Assembly (NCBI GenBank): GCA_006538405.1
Contig: BJKQ01000001.1
Location: 1,302,001-1,366,000, forward strand
Source of the DNA: Hansfordia pulvinata
Lineage: Eukaryota > Ascomycota > Sordariomycetes > Xylariales
DNA length: 64,000 bases
Direction of reading: 5' to 3'
The notes beneath the pieces were generated by a model, which saw only the letters and a list, made by a program, of their open reading frames with translations, was not told where the DNA came from and made no database searches. Shown one piece after another: positions 49,700-60,917 of the stretch (within the stretch, counting starts at the first letter, position 1; each line of letters starts with the position of its first letter). The position numbers and the translations under genes are program-made.

Positions 49700-52600
49700 C
49701 TACCTTGAGGCGAGTGCCAACTTCTGAGCAAAGAAGGGATGCTTGAGCGCTTCTGCCGGCGTGATTCTCTTGTCGGGATTGAGAGCCAAGCAACGCTCCA
49801 ACAGATCAACAAAGAGGTTCAGGTCCCGAGCCTCGGATTCCGTCATGCCGCCCGAGGCAGCCATGAGGCGTGTGCGCAGATCGCGGGTCGGCTTCACAAT
49901 TGCCATGGTGCGGATAGATGTCTGCAGGATTGATCAACGCGTCAGTAACAGCTCGAGAGGTGCCAAGTATGACTGAGTGCAGATGAACATCAAGGGTCCC
50001 AGGACTCTGTCGCCCTTTCTCCACTGCGGTATTTCTATCGGGGACGCGGGATGTTTACGCGTCTTGCTCACCGACTTGCATCCTGCAAGCCGGAAGTGGA
50101 GAGTGATCGCTCAGGCCAGTACCAAGCAAATGTCACACAACATGACGAAAGGACCCAAGGCTCGAAGAAGGTTTGCCGGTCGCAGTCCTGAAGCAGGGCC
50201 GCACCAGAAGCTCTGCTGTTTCATCTGCCAGGGTGGAGTGGTGGGAACCAGCTGAGACCAAGCGATCACTCAGGCAGTCAAGATGGGCGCAGGCTCCTCC
50301 GCAGTGGAAACCGGAAGCATGTTTAAAAATAGGGCCAGCGTGGCAAAAGGGGAAGGTTTGTTTACTGGCGAAGAGGGGCCGGGAGGGGTAGTTTGGCGAG
50401 TGACGACATGCAGAAAATGCAAATCACATACCTTATCGAGGATCTTGTCCCGTTCGACGCTGACGAAATTGCCACTCTCGTCAAAATGCATGGCGGCCAG
50501 CTGGCCTCGTTTGTATAGCTTCGGGCTGAATTTGCCACGGATCTCCATGATCGCCTTGAGCATCTGATTGTTGCTGTCTCCGGTGAAGAGGATCTTGCCG
50601 GTGTATAACTCATACAGCGTGCAGCCGATCGACCACATGTCTACCGCATAGTCGTATGGCATGCCCAGGATGATTTCTGGGGCTCGGTAGAAGCGACTGA
50701 CGAGGTACGGCGTGATCTCGGTGTGAGCTGTGGCCGCGTCCGACCTGTCGATTGCCGTTCCCAAATCACAGAGCTTGAGCACGTTTCGGGACTCGTTGAC
50801 CTGTCAACTGTTAACCTGTGCAGCATGTTGAGACAGAGAAGAGACTGCTTACCAGGATGTTGTCGGGCTTCAGATCGGCGTGCACGATACTGCAGCGTCG
50901 CAGATGCGCCAGGGAGACGAACATCTGATGCGCGTAAGCTCGAGTCGCGTTCAGGTTGATGCCCACGTTGTTTCCAAACTTGCGCAAGACTTCTCTTAGG
51001 TTCAAGCTGAGATTCTCAAATGCCAGACAGAGATGTCCTTTGTGTTCGAAATACCGCTCGAACTTGACAATGTGCTTGCGGTTGTCCGGGTCAGCTTCGT
51101 TGAGCTTTTGCAGGATGGCAATCTCGGTAAATCCGCCTCTTCGAAGTGCGTCGTTGTTCCGCATCATCTTGATTGCGACGAGGTTGTTGTTGGTGATGTC
51201 CACAGCTCGAGCGACACCCGAAAACATGCCCTTTCCAAGCATGGACTGAACTTGGTACCGGCCATTCATAATCTCACCAATGCGAATCTTGTAATAGCCG
51301 TCCTTGTCAGCACCCTCAAGAATGCCCCCTGCGGCCGACTTGGCCGGGCCGTTGGGCCCTTCGCGATCATCCCCGCCGGGCCCGGCCTGACCAGCTTTAG
51401 AGGCAGCGAACTTGTCTTCATCAAAGTCTTCAGCAAACATGTCGAACTCATCATCATCCTCGTCATCACGATCTTGACCTTCCCGAGGCAGCTGTGGCGG
51501 GCCAGCAATGACAGGGGCTGGCTCAGCATTCTGTCCAGCCTGGCCGTTGTGTAACTTGTCTCGGAGTTCATCTTCCCTCATATCCGCTGTGGGATCATAG
51601 TCGGCAGCAGAAGGGCCGTCTTCCTCGACGTTACCGCTCTCGCCATGGTGGTTGATCAGATCTTGATCGTCAGATATGTTGAGAGCAGCAGGTGACATGC
51701 CCTCCTGCAGCACGGGAGCAGGTGACGCAGGGGAGGAAACGGCTGCGTGGTGAGTCAGTAACCCGCGCTTTGGGTCAAGTAGTCTCCCCAGATCAAAACC
51801 CAGCCTTGAATACTTACCAGATTGCGGCGTGGTCCCTTCGGTTGCAACCGGCGTACTTGCCCTCGTGGGATCGGGGGACTGCGCTGCCTTCTCTGAAGCT
51901 TGAAGCGCCTGTGCCAGCATGGGCGTCGGCCCCCTAGACTTTGTCAAAAGCTCTTCGCGTCGCCGGCGGCGCCGCTCAATCTCGGCATCTACATCGACAG
52001 GTTCTTCTTCGACGAAGTCCTGCTCCGGTTCCGTCTGTCGCGCGAACGGGGAGTTCCCATTAGTCTGATGCACTCCCGACTGGGCCTCAGTGCCGGCCGC
52101 CTTCGATTGCTGCGTGCCTTCCCTGCGGCTTTCTCCCTCCCCATTCCTACGTAGCTGCTGCTCGTGACGCGGATTCTCTTGGCCCCTAGAACGGGCACCA
52201 TCGCGTCTGTCTGCTGCTGAACGAGTTGATGGTTCCGCGTTGCGTCGTGAGTTTTCGGGGCGATCACGATCACGATCGCGTGCTCTTCCGCCGCGGTCGC
52301 CGCGAGGGGGCCTGTAGGGAGACCGGCTTCGGTATCTGGGTCGCTTGTCTGGGTAACGGTCTCGACTCCGGTCGCGAGCTCGGGATCGAGGTTGGGCGCG
52401 TTCTCCGTAGCCGTCGTACAGCAGCGTTGCAGCCGGGGATTTTGAGCGAGGTCGGTCCTGGTCGTCGTAAGCTAGAGAGCCGCGGCCGGAGCGAGAGTCT
52501 TCGTAGAGTTGGCGGGAGCCGCGGGGGTCGACATCGGGCCGCCCATTGCGGGGAAAGTCGCGACCATCGCGAGGACGTTTGTGACCTCGAGGGGAGCGGC

Positions 52601-52808
52601 TGCGGGAGGAGCTGCGGCGAGAAGAGCCCCCGTTGTATCTCTTGTTGTCTTGACCACGATCGGGCGAAATTGATCTCGAATTTGCAGTTCGAGTTCTGTC
52701 GATACGGTCAACCTTAGATCCATTACTCTTGGGCAGAGACGCTGGCTTGAAACGCCCTGCTCTGGACTCCACGATTTCTCCTTCGTCAGAACTACCGGGA
52801 GAAGCCAT
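49700..52808 (-). CDS. prp4: Prp4-family serine/threonine kinase (pre-mRNA splicing)
   Basis: Homologue of fission yeast Prp4 and human PRPF4B, nuclear kinases that act on the spliceosome (Prp1/PRPF6) before its activation. Four exons, 52808-51818, 51742-50853, 50800-50432 and 49921-49700, give 823 aa. Residues 1 to about 200 are rich in RS, RD and RG dipeptides (SSDEGEIVESR near the start, then SRSRSPRGHKRPR), as in family members. The middle is acidic. The kinase domain begins with NGRYQVQSMLGKGMFSGV and continues with AIKMMRNND (ATP lysine), HADLKPDNIL, LCDLGTAID (DLG in place of DFG, as in this family), VSRFYRAPEIILG and DMWSIGCTLYELYTG. It ends with RDLRTRLMAASGG, NPDKRITPAEALKHPFF and a short tail. 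The 75-bp intron 51817-51743 is stop-free and in frame. The intron 50431-49922 is 510 bp, unusually long. The gene is divergent from TMA7. Confidence 0.95.
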
Positions 52809-53881
52809 CTTTGCTCACTTTATCAAGACCAAAGCAGACCAACCTGGGCTGGGCAGGGTGCTTTTTCTCGCCTTGGCCTGAGCGAAGGGGGGATTGATGT
52901 TAGCAGAGTGGACGGGCAGAAGCAGGTGCGCGGAAATAGAGTCGAACCGGAAGGCGCCTGATCACGGACTGGTGGGCGATGGCCGAATCAAGCCGCTGCC
53001 TGGGTGCGAGGCTGTTGATGTGCTATCAAGTCGTGTGATCGAGCGAAGTTGGACAGAGCGTAAGCGTAAGCGTCTGTTTGCGATCGTGCGCACGGGTGTC
53101 GGGTTGCGAGCGTGCCGGTACAGATGTATCGCGTCGATGATGCAAAGGGTCGGGGCAGATGGCAGAGGTCGTCCTCGAGCTCCGTCAGACGATCGGCGTG
53201 GCGATGCCGGTGCCAGCGCGCAGCGGGGGCGCGGAAGGAGGCGAACAATGATGACCAGAGTCGGAGGAGATGGCTGCGGGTGGTCAGTCAGTAGCTACCA
53301 GTATGCGCCGAGCACGCGCGGATAGCAATGGTGGGCGATGGGTGTGGGAGAGGTGAAGGCATAGAATGAATGACGATGGGGTTGACGTCGTCAACAAGAA
53401 GGTTAGCCCGTAACCTCCCGCGAGCCGTGGACGGAGCCCCAGTCCGCTGCATCCAGAGCCCATCAATGCACGGGTACGTACCTGGCTCGTACGAGTCCAT
53501 CCATGTCGCTATGATAGAGTGACCGGTGGGCATTGGTAATAACACTGGCAAATACCCCTTCTGTAGCTGGAGCGGGTCTAACCTTGTTGGCATTAGCCCG
53601 TGTACAAAGTCCTCGTACCTTAAGCATGGGAAAGCAGGAAAGGACCCTGACTGGAAAACAGCCGCGACTGCCCGCTGGGCGCTGGGGTGGCGGTGCCCCG
53701 CGGTCGCGAATTTCTTGGGCTTGTCCTCCCGCATCCTGCCAGCCAGCCTTGACTCTGATTCTCCTCCTCCTCCCGTCGCATCCTCAACTCTACACGGTGA
53801 TCCGAGTCAACAAGACCATTTCTCCCCCCAGCCTGCCGCACGCACTTCGTTTCACACCTCCAGCGACATATCCTCTCGAAG
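52809..53881. promoter_or_regulatory. Shared upstream region between divergent prp4 and TMA7 genes
   Basis: About 1.07 kb separates the two start codons, so both promoters lie here. The 100 bases or so before the TMA7 start are rich in C and T, with CTC-rich stretches. I see no convincing TATA box or named factor site. The octamer TACGAGTA is absent, although a near match (GTACGAGTCC) lies near 53490. Confidence 0.5.
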
Positions 53882-54300
53882 ATGGGTGGCGCTAACAGAG
53901 AAGGTACGGTGTTGGCTCTACTGCCCGTCCTTGCCCCCCCCCCCCCCCCAAACCCGTGAGGCCTGCGCGCACTGCTGACTGTCGCTCTCTCGCTTCCCCC
54001 CCGAACTGTAGGCGGAAAGGTCAAGCCCCTGAAGGCCGCCAAGAAGGAGAAGAAGGAGCTCGACGAGGACGACATTGCGCACCTCGAGAAGAAGAAGGCC
54101 GGTGCGTCTACCCCCCAATCCCTCCATTCATTCCCTCCAGTCCGCAACCCCTCAGACGACGTCCCAAACCCCCCACCGGCGCCCGAATGAGCCGACGCTG
54201 AGCCGTAGCAGACGAGAAGGCGCGCGCCGAGATGGCCAAGAAGGCCGGCGGCAAGGGCCCCCTTACCAGCGGGGGCATCAAGAAGAGCGGCAAGAAATAG
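53882..54300 (+). CDS. tma7: TMA7 family translation machinery-associated protein
   Basis: Very small basic protein that co-purifies with ribosomes in yeast. Three exons, 53882-53903, 54012-54101 and 54212-54300, sum to 201 nt (66 aa). The spliced protein has the family core GGKVKPLKAAKKEKKELDE, then DDIAHLEKKKADEKARAEM, and ends GGKGPLTSGGIKKSGKK, closely matching the known C-terminus. The two introns (108 and 110 bp) are longer than exons 1-3, and this explains why no single long ORF marks the gene. Intron 1 contains a C16 run (53934-53949). The first exon encodes only MGGANRE plus one base. Confidence 0.93.
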
Positions 54301-56368
54301 GTTGCGCAGGGGGGTTTCTTGACGAGCGAGGGCGACGTTGGACGACAAAGGCCGGAAACGATGTCCTATGGGATTGAAATGCGACACGGCGCGCGATACC
54401 GTTATCTTCGACACACAGCCAGCCAGGTCGACGCAACGCAGGACGGGCAAAGTGGAGCGTTCCGCGTGTGGATATATTCATCACTGTTTGGTTCAGATGC
54501 TTTCCGTGATACTGTTGTCCCGTACGCCGTGACCCTAAGACGCGATCTTGAGACCACCAGGGAGCACAGCCGAACTGGGGGGCCGAACGGCCGAAACCAT
54601 CGAATCTGTTGAGCGGTATCTCATCGACTTTGCTGTAGATGGAGATTTCCGATGGCAGGTTCCTAGGCGGCATAACGCCCCGAACCACTCGACCCGTCAC
54701 CTTGGAGGAGGATCGCCTGCCTGATGTCCGGAGGGATATTTGAACAGCTCTGCACATCGGCGCAGCGCAGGTCACGACTCACCGCAGCGCAGGTCGACGC
54801 AGCGGAGGCATCGCAACGCAGTGGCATGGCCATCTTCAGCCGCCCAGGACCACCATCGTCCGAGTCGCCACCGGCAGGGACGGATTTACCGTCCTCAATA
54901 ACCACGGTCTCTGGGCGTCTCCAAAGGGCTTGCGCGAGCAGCATGGGCAAAACACAGGGGCACTGATCCGCACGACGCGCTCACATACCACGGCACCATA
55001 AGCCATCCAGCGAAGTCTCCTTCCCATCATACGAATCTCTCCGTTGCGCAGACTATCGCGGTTGAATCTTCACTCGTCCGAGGTGATAAGAGTCGGCCGG
55101 GCCCTGGGTGGGGGGTTTTATTCTGGTTGGCGAAGCCGCTAAGCCCGTCAAGACCTTTTGACGCGTCGAGACTCGCGAGGGAACGGAAGCTGAAGAGACT
55201 ACGGCGAGTGGCAACGCGGCCGAGATATGAATCTCGCTAGTTTTCTATAGCTGTGGCGGCACGCTTTGGGCCTCCATCGCGGCTACCGGCCACTTTACCC
55301 GTGCTGGGGCGCGCGATCCTTCCAAATGTTCGACCAGGCGAGTGGCGCTGCGGATGGGTTTCACCGAGAGACAGTGAGGGAGCGAGGGCCACGATCAAAT
55401 TGTCTCATGACCAAATAGGTATTCTTTCTTCGCTGGATGTTACACGATTGTTGCCAGTTTCTGTTACGCGGCTGAGCGAGTCGAGGGGACGACGATCGGG
55501 GAGTTTCGAATCTGGGAGCAACCCGTGGCGTCTATGATGAATGAGCAACTTCGCCCACACGGTCGAGCGGCTGAGCCTTGCCGCGCCTTTCAGTCCTCGG
55601 ACGGCCTTTTAGTCATCGGACGGCCTTACCGGGTAGGACCCAAGGCACATATACTGCTTTGGCGTGGCAAGGCTGGCTTGATCCTACATGAAGTAAGCAG
55701 TATGCACCTCGGCGGTTCACGCTCCGGAGGAGCCCTGGCGCCACTTGCCCACCCGCGACAGAAGCTTGGGCTCATAAGGCTAGAACCAAGGTTCAGCCCT
55801 GCTGATAAGTCTCCGTAGACGATTATAGTGTGGTGGCCAGTGTGGCGGGGTTGGCTCTCTAACGCGGCGTGCCAGTTCTCATAGGACTCTACCACCTTTG
55901 GAGGACGCTCGTTAGACAGGAATCTTGCTGGGGCACGATGCATCCCTCCCGTCGATGAGGAATCAAGACCACGCCCCGAGGCTCGAGCTTCGGTTGACAC
56001 TACTATACAGGACCGTAATAGTGGATCAGGAGCTGCGATGGCGACCGGAGGTCCCGAGCTCTTGTCTGATCGCGCATCCAGAGGCGAGGCCGCGAGTCGA
56101 CGACCCTCTGAGAGCCAGCTGGATCCCAACTTTCTTTGACGTATAAGAAGGCATGGAAGTGCTCTAAGATCTCTCTTGTGACACACACACACACACACAC
56201 ACACAGCCAGCACGCATCCTATCAACAACCAGTGGTCAGATACCCCGACAACCTCCAGCTCATCTCGGTGCCTACTTGTTAACTACACATTCTCTCAAGA
56301 GTCAGGCTCAGTTAACCTGCATACACCGAAGAGAAGCTTCAAGGGCAACAGCGTTTCCAAGATCCACC
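54301..56368. other. Intergenic region without a supported gene
   Basis: The first 200-300 bases are probably the TMA7 3' UTR. The rest shows only short ORFs. A (CA)13 run sits at 56180-56205, about 165 bases before the next start codon. No TACGAGTA octamers are present. Confidence 0.5.
56180..56205. repeat. (AC)13 microsatellite upstream of a secreted-protein gene
   Basis: 26 bp of AC in the probable promoter or leader of the gene that starts at 56369. Confidence 0.9.
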
Positions 56369-56866
56369 ATGCTTTCTTATCTGCTCCCCGTCCTCTCCCT
56401 CCTCGCCGCGCTGCAGGCTGCGGCCGCGAATCCGATAGCGGCCGAGGCGCAACCCGGTCTCGAGAAGCGCCAGACTCTTCTGTGGGGGGTACGTCGGCAA
56501 AAGCCCTCGCGCACACAACCCTTTCCCGCGGAGGAACAGCAACTGACAAGACTGATGCGTGTAGATGTGCACCATCCTGGGGCAGTGCAAGATCAGGAAT
56601 CTGCACTACGACTGCACCAACGTACCGCTGAACTCTGTAAGTCTTGGTTGGCTCTTTGATGCCGTCCACAACCCCCGCCGCCCCGAAGCCCCGTCGCTCA
56701 GGACGAGAGTGATGCCCGGAAGCCGGGTGTTCGTTCCCCAGAGTTCTGACCAAGGTCGCAGTGTCAAGAAGAGGGTGACTATTGCCACGGTCTCTTGGAG
56801 GGCCTCGTGATCCGCCATGTGGACTGCCGACCCAACGTACCCAACCCACCGCCCACGCTTGCCTAG
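56369..56866 (+). CDS. Small secreted cysteine-rich protein (98 aa)
   Basis: No named family recognised. Three exons, 56369-56488, 56565-56636 and 56762-56866, are all in phase 0 and give 98 aa. Splice signals are GTACGT/GTAG and GTAAGT/CGCAG, and the second intron has a CTGAC branch 14 bases before the acceptor. Residues 1-20 form a clear signal peptide (LLPVLSLLAALQAAAA). A propeptide follows, ending in the Kex2-type site KR at 33-34. The mature part has six cysteines at 42, 48, 57, 65, 72 and 86, spacing C-x5-C-x8-C-x7-C-x6-C-x13-C, enough for three disulfides. This layout is typical of fungal secreted effectors or antimicrobial peptides, but a role cannot be assigned. The third exon is inferred: it keeps frame, adds three cysteines and ends at a stop after 34 codons. 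Confidence 0.78.
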
Positions 56867-58079
56867 TCGCGTTCTCTGGCAGTCCTACGGCCACAGTCTG
56901 GCCTAAAAACACAGACAACATAGATGGGGAAGCATCACAGCAGAGGAGAAGAGAAACTCCGACGACGATGGACCGCTGAGAAAACATCAGTCACCATGGC
57001 TGCTCACAGCTCGCTCTGGCCTGGCCTGGCCTGGCCTGAGCTGAGCTTGAAAACCAACATATCAAGAACCCAGCCTGAACGGCTGTAGTAACAAACGCGA
57101 TAGAGGGTAGAAATAGAGAGCTGCGCGTTGCTCATTGGATGCAGTCTGTCATATATAAAAAATCAAGCTTATTAGTTTAGTCGCATCGCCAATAGTGTAC
57201 GACAGAATCTAGAAACAACAGGGATACATGTTGTCCATGAAGGCCCGCCATCTCGTGCACCCCAGGCCCCCTCGTCCGCGTGCGTCTCGATTGCTCAGAC
57301 AGAAGAGGTCAAGCTGAAGGAGCGGACGGCCTTGCGATGAAAGGACTGTAAAACCTGCGCGGCGGCTGGACGTTTCCTGTTAGCGGTTGCTGCGGCGAAC
57401 ACTCTGAAGCATCGGTTAACTGCTTTAATATTGAGAGTTTTTTTTTCTTTTTTTCAATAGTAGGTGAAGTGTTGCCGCGCGTAGGCGGTGTTGGAAGCGG
57501 GTGAGAAAGTAATCCCTTCTGTCTTATACTCGTCTCCGTGTCTCTAAGAGTTGCCCACTTGCAAGAGATGACGGATACAACAAGACACTGCCGGGGTTCC
57601 TCGCGGATGGCCTGGGTACATGTAACCTACACGCTACCTGGCGACACTTCAAAGCAGCGATGCTGTGGTGTGTGTGTGTGTGTGTGTGTGTGTGTGGCTA
57701 AGATCGTCTGTCTATTCCATAAAAGCACAAGTCTATTCTATATAGCGATGGTTCCGTAGTAAGTGAAAACGAATGTGTCCCGTCTCGCTTCGGCTAGAAA
57801 GGCCGGAGACCTTGAGAGCAGGATGGGTTTTCTTCCTTCTCTTCTTCTCTACTTCTTTCTTCTCCTTTCTCTTCACTCCCCCTTCTCTCATCCCCGCTCC
57901 TCTGATCCCATAGATGATGAAGACGCCATCGCCGACAGCCCTCGAGCGCGGCGTCAACCTACCCACCCGCAAAGCATGCAGCCTCTAGATCGCCGCCCGA
58001 AGATAAAATAAGGGGAGGGGGGGTCTTGTTTTCTGCGGTATCCCATGAGGGTACCCGCGGATCTCTCCTCCCTCCACCC
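56867..58079. other. Intergenic region between two convergent secreted-protein genes
   Basis: Contains probable 3' UTRs of both neighbours, a short CTGGC tandem run near 57015-57035, a T-rich tract at 57435-57455 and a (GT)15 run at 57667-57696. No coding signal found. Confidence 0.5.
57667..57696. repeat. (GT)15 microsatellite
   Basis: 30 bp of GT between the two secreted-protein genes. Confidence 0.9.
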
Positions 58080-58671
58080 TTAAGCGGCCTTGCACTTGCC
58101 GCCGCCGACGGGGCAGGTGTAGCAGTAGACTATGGTGCTGCCGAGCCAGTAGTGGTTGGAGGCTTCGGCGCTGCAGTCGCTGTCGGTCTTGCAGTCGGCG
58201 TCCGGGCAGGAGGACGAGCGCGCGAACAGGCCCCGGTCGCCGGCGCCGAAAGCTCGCTTGTCCGCGCGGCGGAACCCTCCCGGGAGATCGAGATCGGTGG
58301 TGGCCGCGACGACGGTGCGCCCGTCCGGCCCCAGCTGCACCAGGCTGCCGTGGTCCTGGCTGACGACCACACCGTCGCCCTCCCCGAGGTTCAGGTTCGC
58401 CGCCGCCGCCTCGATGGCCTCGTTGACCCGGTGCTGCTGCGCCGCGTCGGTGATGCCGCGAGCTGCCTGTGGCACAAGAACGCGAGGAAAAGGGCGGTTT
58501 GGTTAGCAAAGGGGGTTGGGGCTTTTGTCTCTCGTCGATTTTTTTTGGGGACGTGTCTGGGGCTTTTACTGGCATGAGGGAGGGGGGGCTACTCACCACT
58601 TGGTCCGAGGGAACTGCGCTGACCAGGCCCACGAGGGAGGTGATGAAGATGGCGGCCATGTTGAACTGCAT
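58080..58671 (-). CDS. Secreted cysteine-rich protein (153 aa)
   Basis: No named family recognised. Two exons, 58671-58597 and 58466-58080, both in phase 0, give 153 aa. The intron is 130 bp with a GTGAGT donor and a CCACAG acceptor. The first 19 residues form a signal peptide (MAAIFITSLVGLVSA, cut likely before VPSDQ). Residues 26-60 look alpha-helical and Ala/Glu-rich. A basic cluster RRADKR (91-96) includes a Kex2-type KR at 95-96. Six cysteines all lie in the last 42 residues: 112, 117, 123, 140, 143 and 150, spacing C-x4-C-x5-C-x16-C-x2-C-x6-C. A pro-domain plus a processed cysteine-rich C-terminal peptide is therefore plausible. The leader just upstream contains a GA repeat (58687-58709). 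It faces the other secreted cysteine-rich gene, but the cysteine spacing differs, so they are not obvious paralogues. Confidence 0.8.
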
Positions 58672-60917
58672 TTTGACGAGGAGGAAGCGAGAGAGAGAGA
58701 GAGAGAGAGGTACGGTTCCGATTGTGTTTGCGTGGGAGATTCGAGTGGAGATTTTGGAGAATGAAGTTGGGAAAAGTGAGAGTGATGATGGTGGGAACTG
58801 GTGTTGGTGATGTCTGTGATGAAGATGATGATGAAGAAGAAGATGATGATGATGATAATGATGATGGGCAGTGAGAGAATGGCGCGTCCCTTTCCGACAT
58901 TTATATACACATTTCCACCGGACATGACCGTTGGCTTCAGACAACAACAGTTGCCGCTTGTGACGAGTCCACCTCCTGTAACCTCCAAGCCGAAGATGTT
59001 TCTTTTGCCACGACCTTCGTCCATCACGGTCCCCCCCCCCCCCCCGAGCGGCACGCCGCCATGGCAAACCCGCGCAGGGTGTGATCGCGACATTCAGCTT
59101 AGCGAGAGGCGAGCTCGACACTATCGTGGGCTTTTTCCGGAACACCGCCAGCGGGACGACACATTGCGAAGAAGCCCACAGCGGCCGCTTGCGCAGGCGG
59201 CAAGAGACAGAAATAGCAGATGCGTCCCGCGGTGGACAAATGACGCCCGCGATAGAGGCAAAAAAAATTAGGGGAAGAAGAGAAAAGGCGATAGGATAGT
59301 CCACTGCCTCCTTTCATTCATATTCGACAGACTTGAGGGCCGACAGGGGCGAATATGCATCTCGTATATTCATGGCCCCCCCCCCCCCCGGTCCCGGCCG
59401 GGGTATGCAGGTACGGGTACCCCTATACTCGGACCCGCGCGTCGAGGTGAGTGCCATGGTTCCGCCACTGCTGCCCGCGTCGTGTGTGCTGCGCTGGCTG
59501 GCGTCGACTCTATAGGCACGAAAATCACGAGGATGGAAGCTTCATGTCGCCACATCAAGAGAATGTAAGAGTATCGACTGTGCTGTTGGGGTGTAGCGCC
59601 GGAGTCGACGACTGCAACCCTACCTTGAGTATCATCCTCAAAGGTGACAGACAGACAGACAGAGTCGCATTCAAGACCATCCCCAGCTCCATTCCCAGTC
59701 GTGGGTATCTATAGTGGAGTTGAGATGGCGAGGCGACACGTCGATCAATGTCCAGGTTCATTTAGCACAGCCATCTTGGCGCCGGCTGAGCTCCATCCAG
59801 TAGCTCAGCTCAACGATGAATACTCGTACGAGTACTCCGGATGGTCCGGGCCGGACGTCGTCAAGGAAGAGGCGTGGGGGAAAACCCCTGGCACGCAGGA
59901 CACCTCGCAGCAGATGGCCGGGGTGTAGTCAGATCGTTATAGCAATGTCCATACCTATTACCTATTCAGGCCTCGCAGGCAGCAGCGTGGGAACCTAGGA
60001 GGCTGCGGCATGTCCGATACATACCGTAGTCTTCAAGTGGCTCCGCCGCTCCCGCATTCCTCAGGCGACTTCAGCCCCCCCTTTTGTCGTTTAACCGGTG
60101 GCGTCAGCCCCCTCTTCCTCGCTCAGCCCGCGGCGTCAACTCTCTCTCTTACGAAATCGACTGCCGCCTACGACAGTCCCGATAGGCCAGCATCCACTCT
60201 CCAGTCGGAAAAAGCGTCGCTTTTGCTTGCCGCAAGGGGTCCAAAGCCAGCATCCACGTTTCCACCGGCTCAGCCACCCTCCGACGAGGGGTACGAGCGT
60301 CCAAGAGTTCGATGCTTGAGTTGCTGGCTGCCTGTTATCTCCATTCATAGCGTGGTATTCCGGCATGTCGAGGGCCACAGCTGACCGACTGTCAGTAATG
60401 CGCCTGTCTCAGAGTCCTGGTCTCTGATATCATCAGCACACCCCTGACCGTGCTCGCCCATTGCACCGTCTCAAGTGCACATCGCACAGACATCATGAGG
60501 AGCCCGCCCCTCGGCAGTTGGCTGCCAGTGCACCGTGCAATCAGAGTCAGCAGATGAATTCCATTCCCAATCGTACAGTAATATCATGGACAAGGTATAT
60601 ATCAGCGACGACCGCGCAACGGAGGGGGTATATATGATGCTGCGCACCAGACGACAGTGCAAGCGAGCAAAACACAAAAGACCAAAAAGAAATGGGAAAG
60701 CAGAAACTCCTAGACCGGTTCACCCCTCGTCTGTGCGCATTGATGCCAGTCTTTTCTTATCTTCCCCCGATCCAATATCCGAGACTGATATTCCCAGACC
60801 CCGCGCGTATCCCGATACCGCTTTGCTTGTTGTCTGTTCTGTTGTTCCGTTGTTGTGTTCGTAACTTCGTCAATGATGGTTCCCGCCACCACTACCTTGC
60901 TCACTGGCCCCCTTTAC
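58672..60917. other. Intergenic region without a supported gene
   Basis: Holds the promoter of the secreted protein, GAT/GAA-rich triplets at 58822-58866, C runs near 59031-59045 and 59373-59389, and two overlapping octamers at 59821-59834 (TACTCGTACGAGTA, an inverted pair). The last few hundred bases are probably the 3' UTR of the next gene. No coding evidence. Confidence 0.5.

Noticed and set aside
57985..59304. 439-aa minus-strand ORF over the secreted-protein gene
   Set aside because: It runs in a different frame for part of the spliced gene and reads through its intron and a GA repeat; the two-exon model has a signal peptide and a cysteine pattern.
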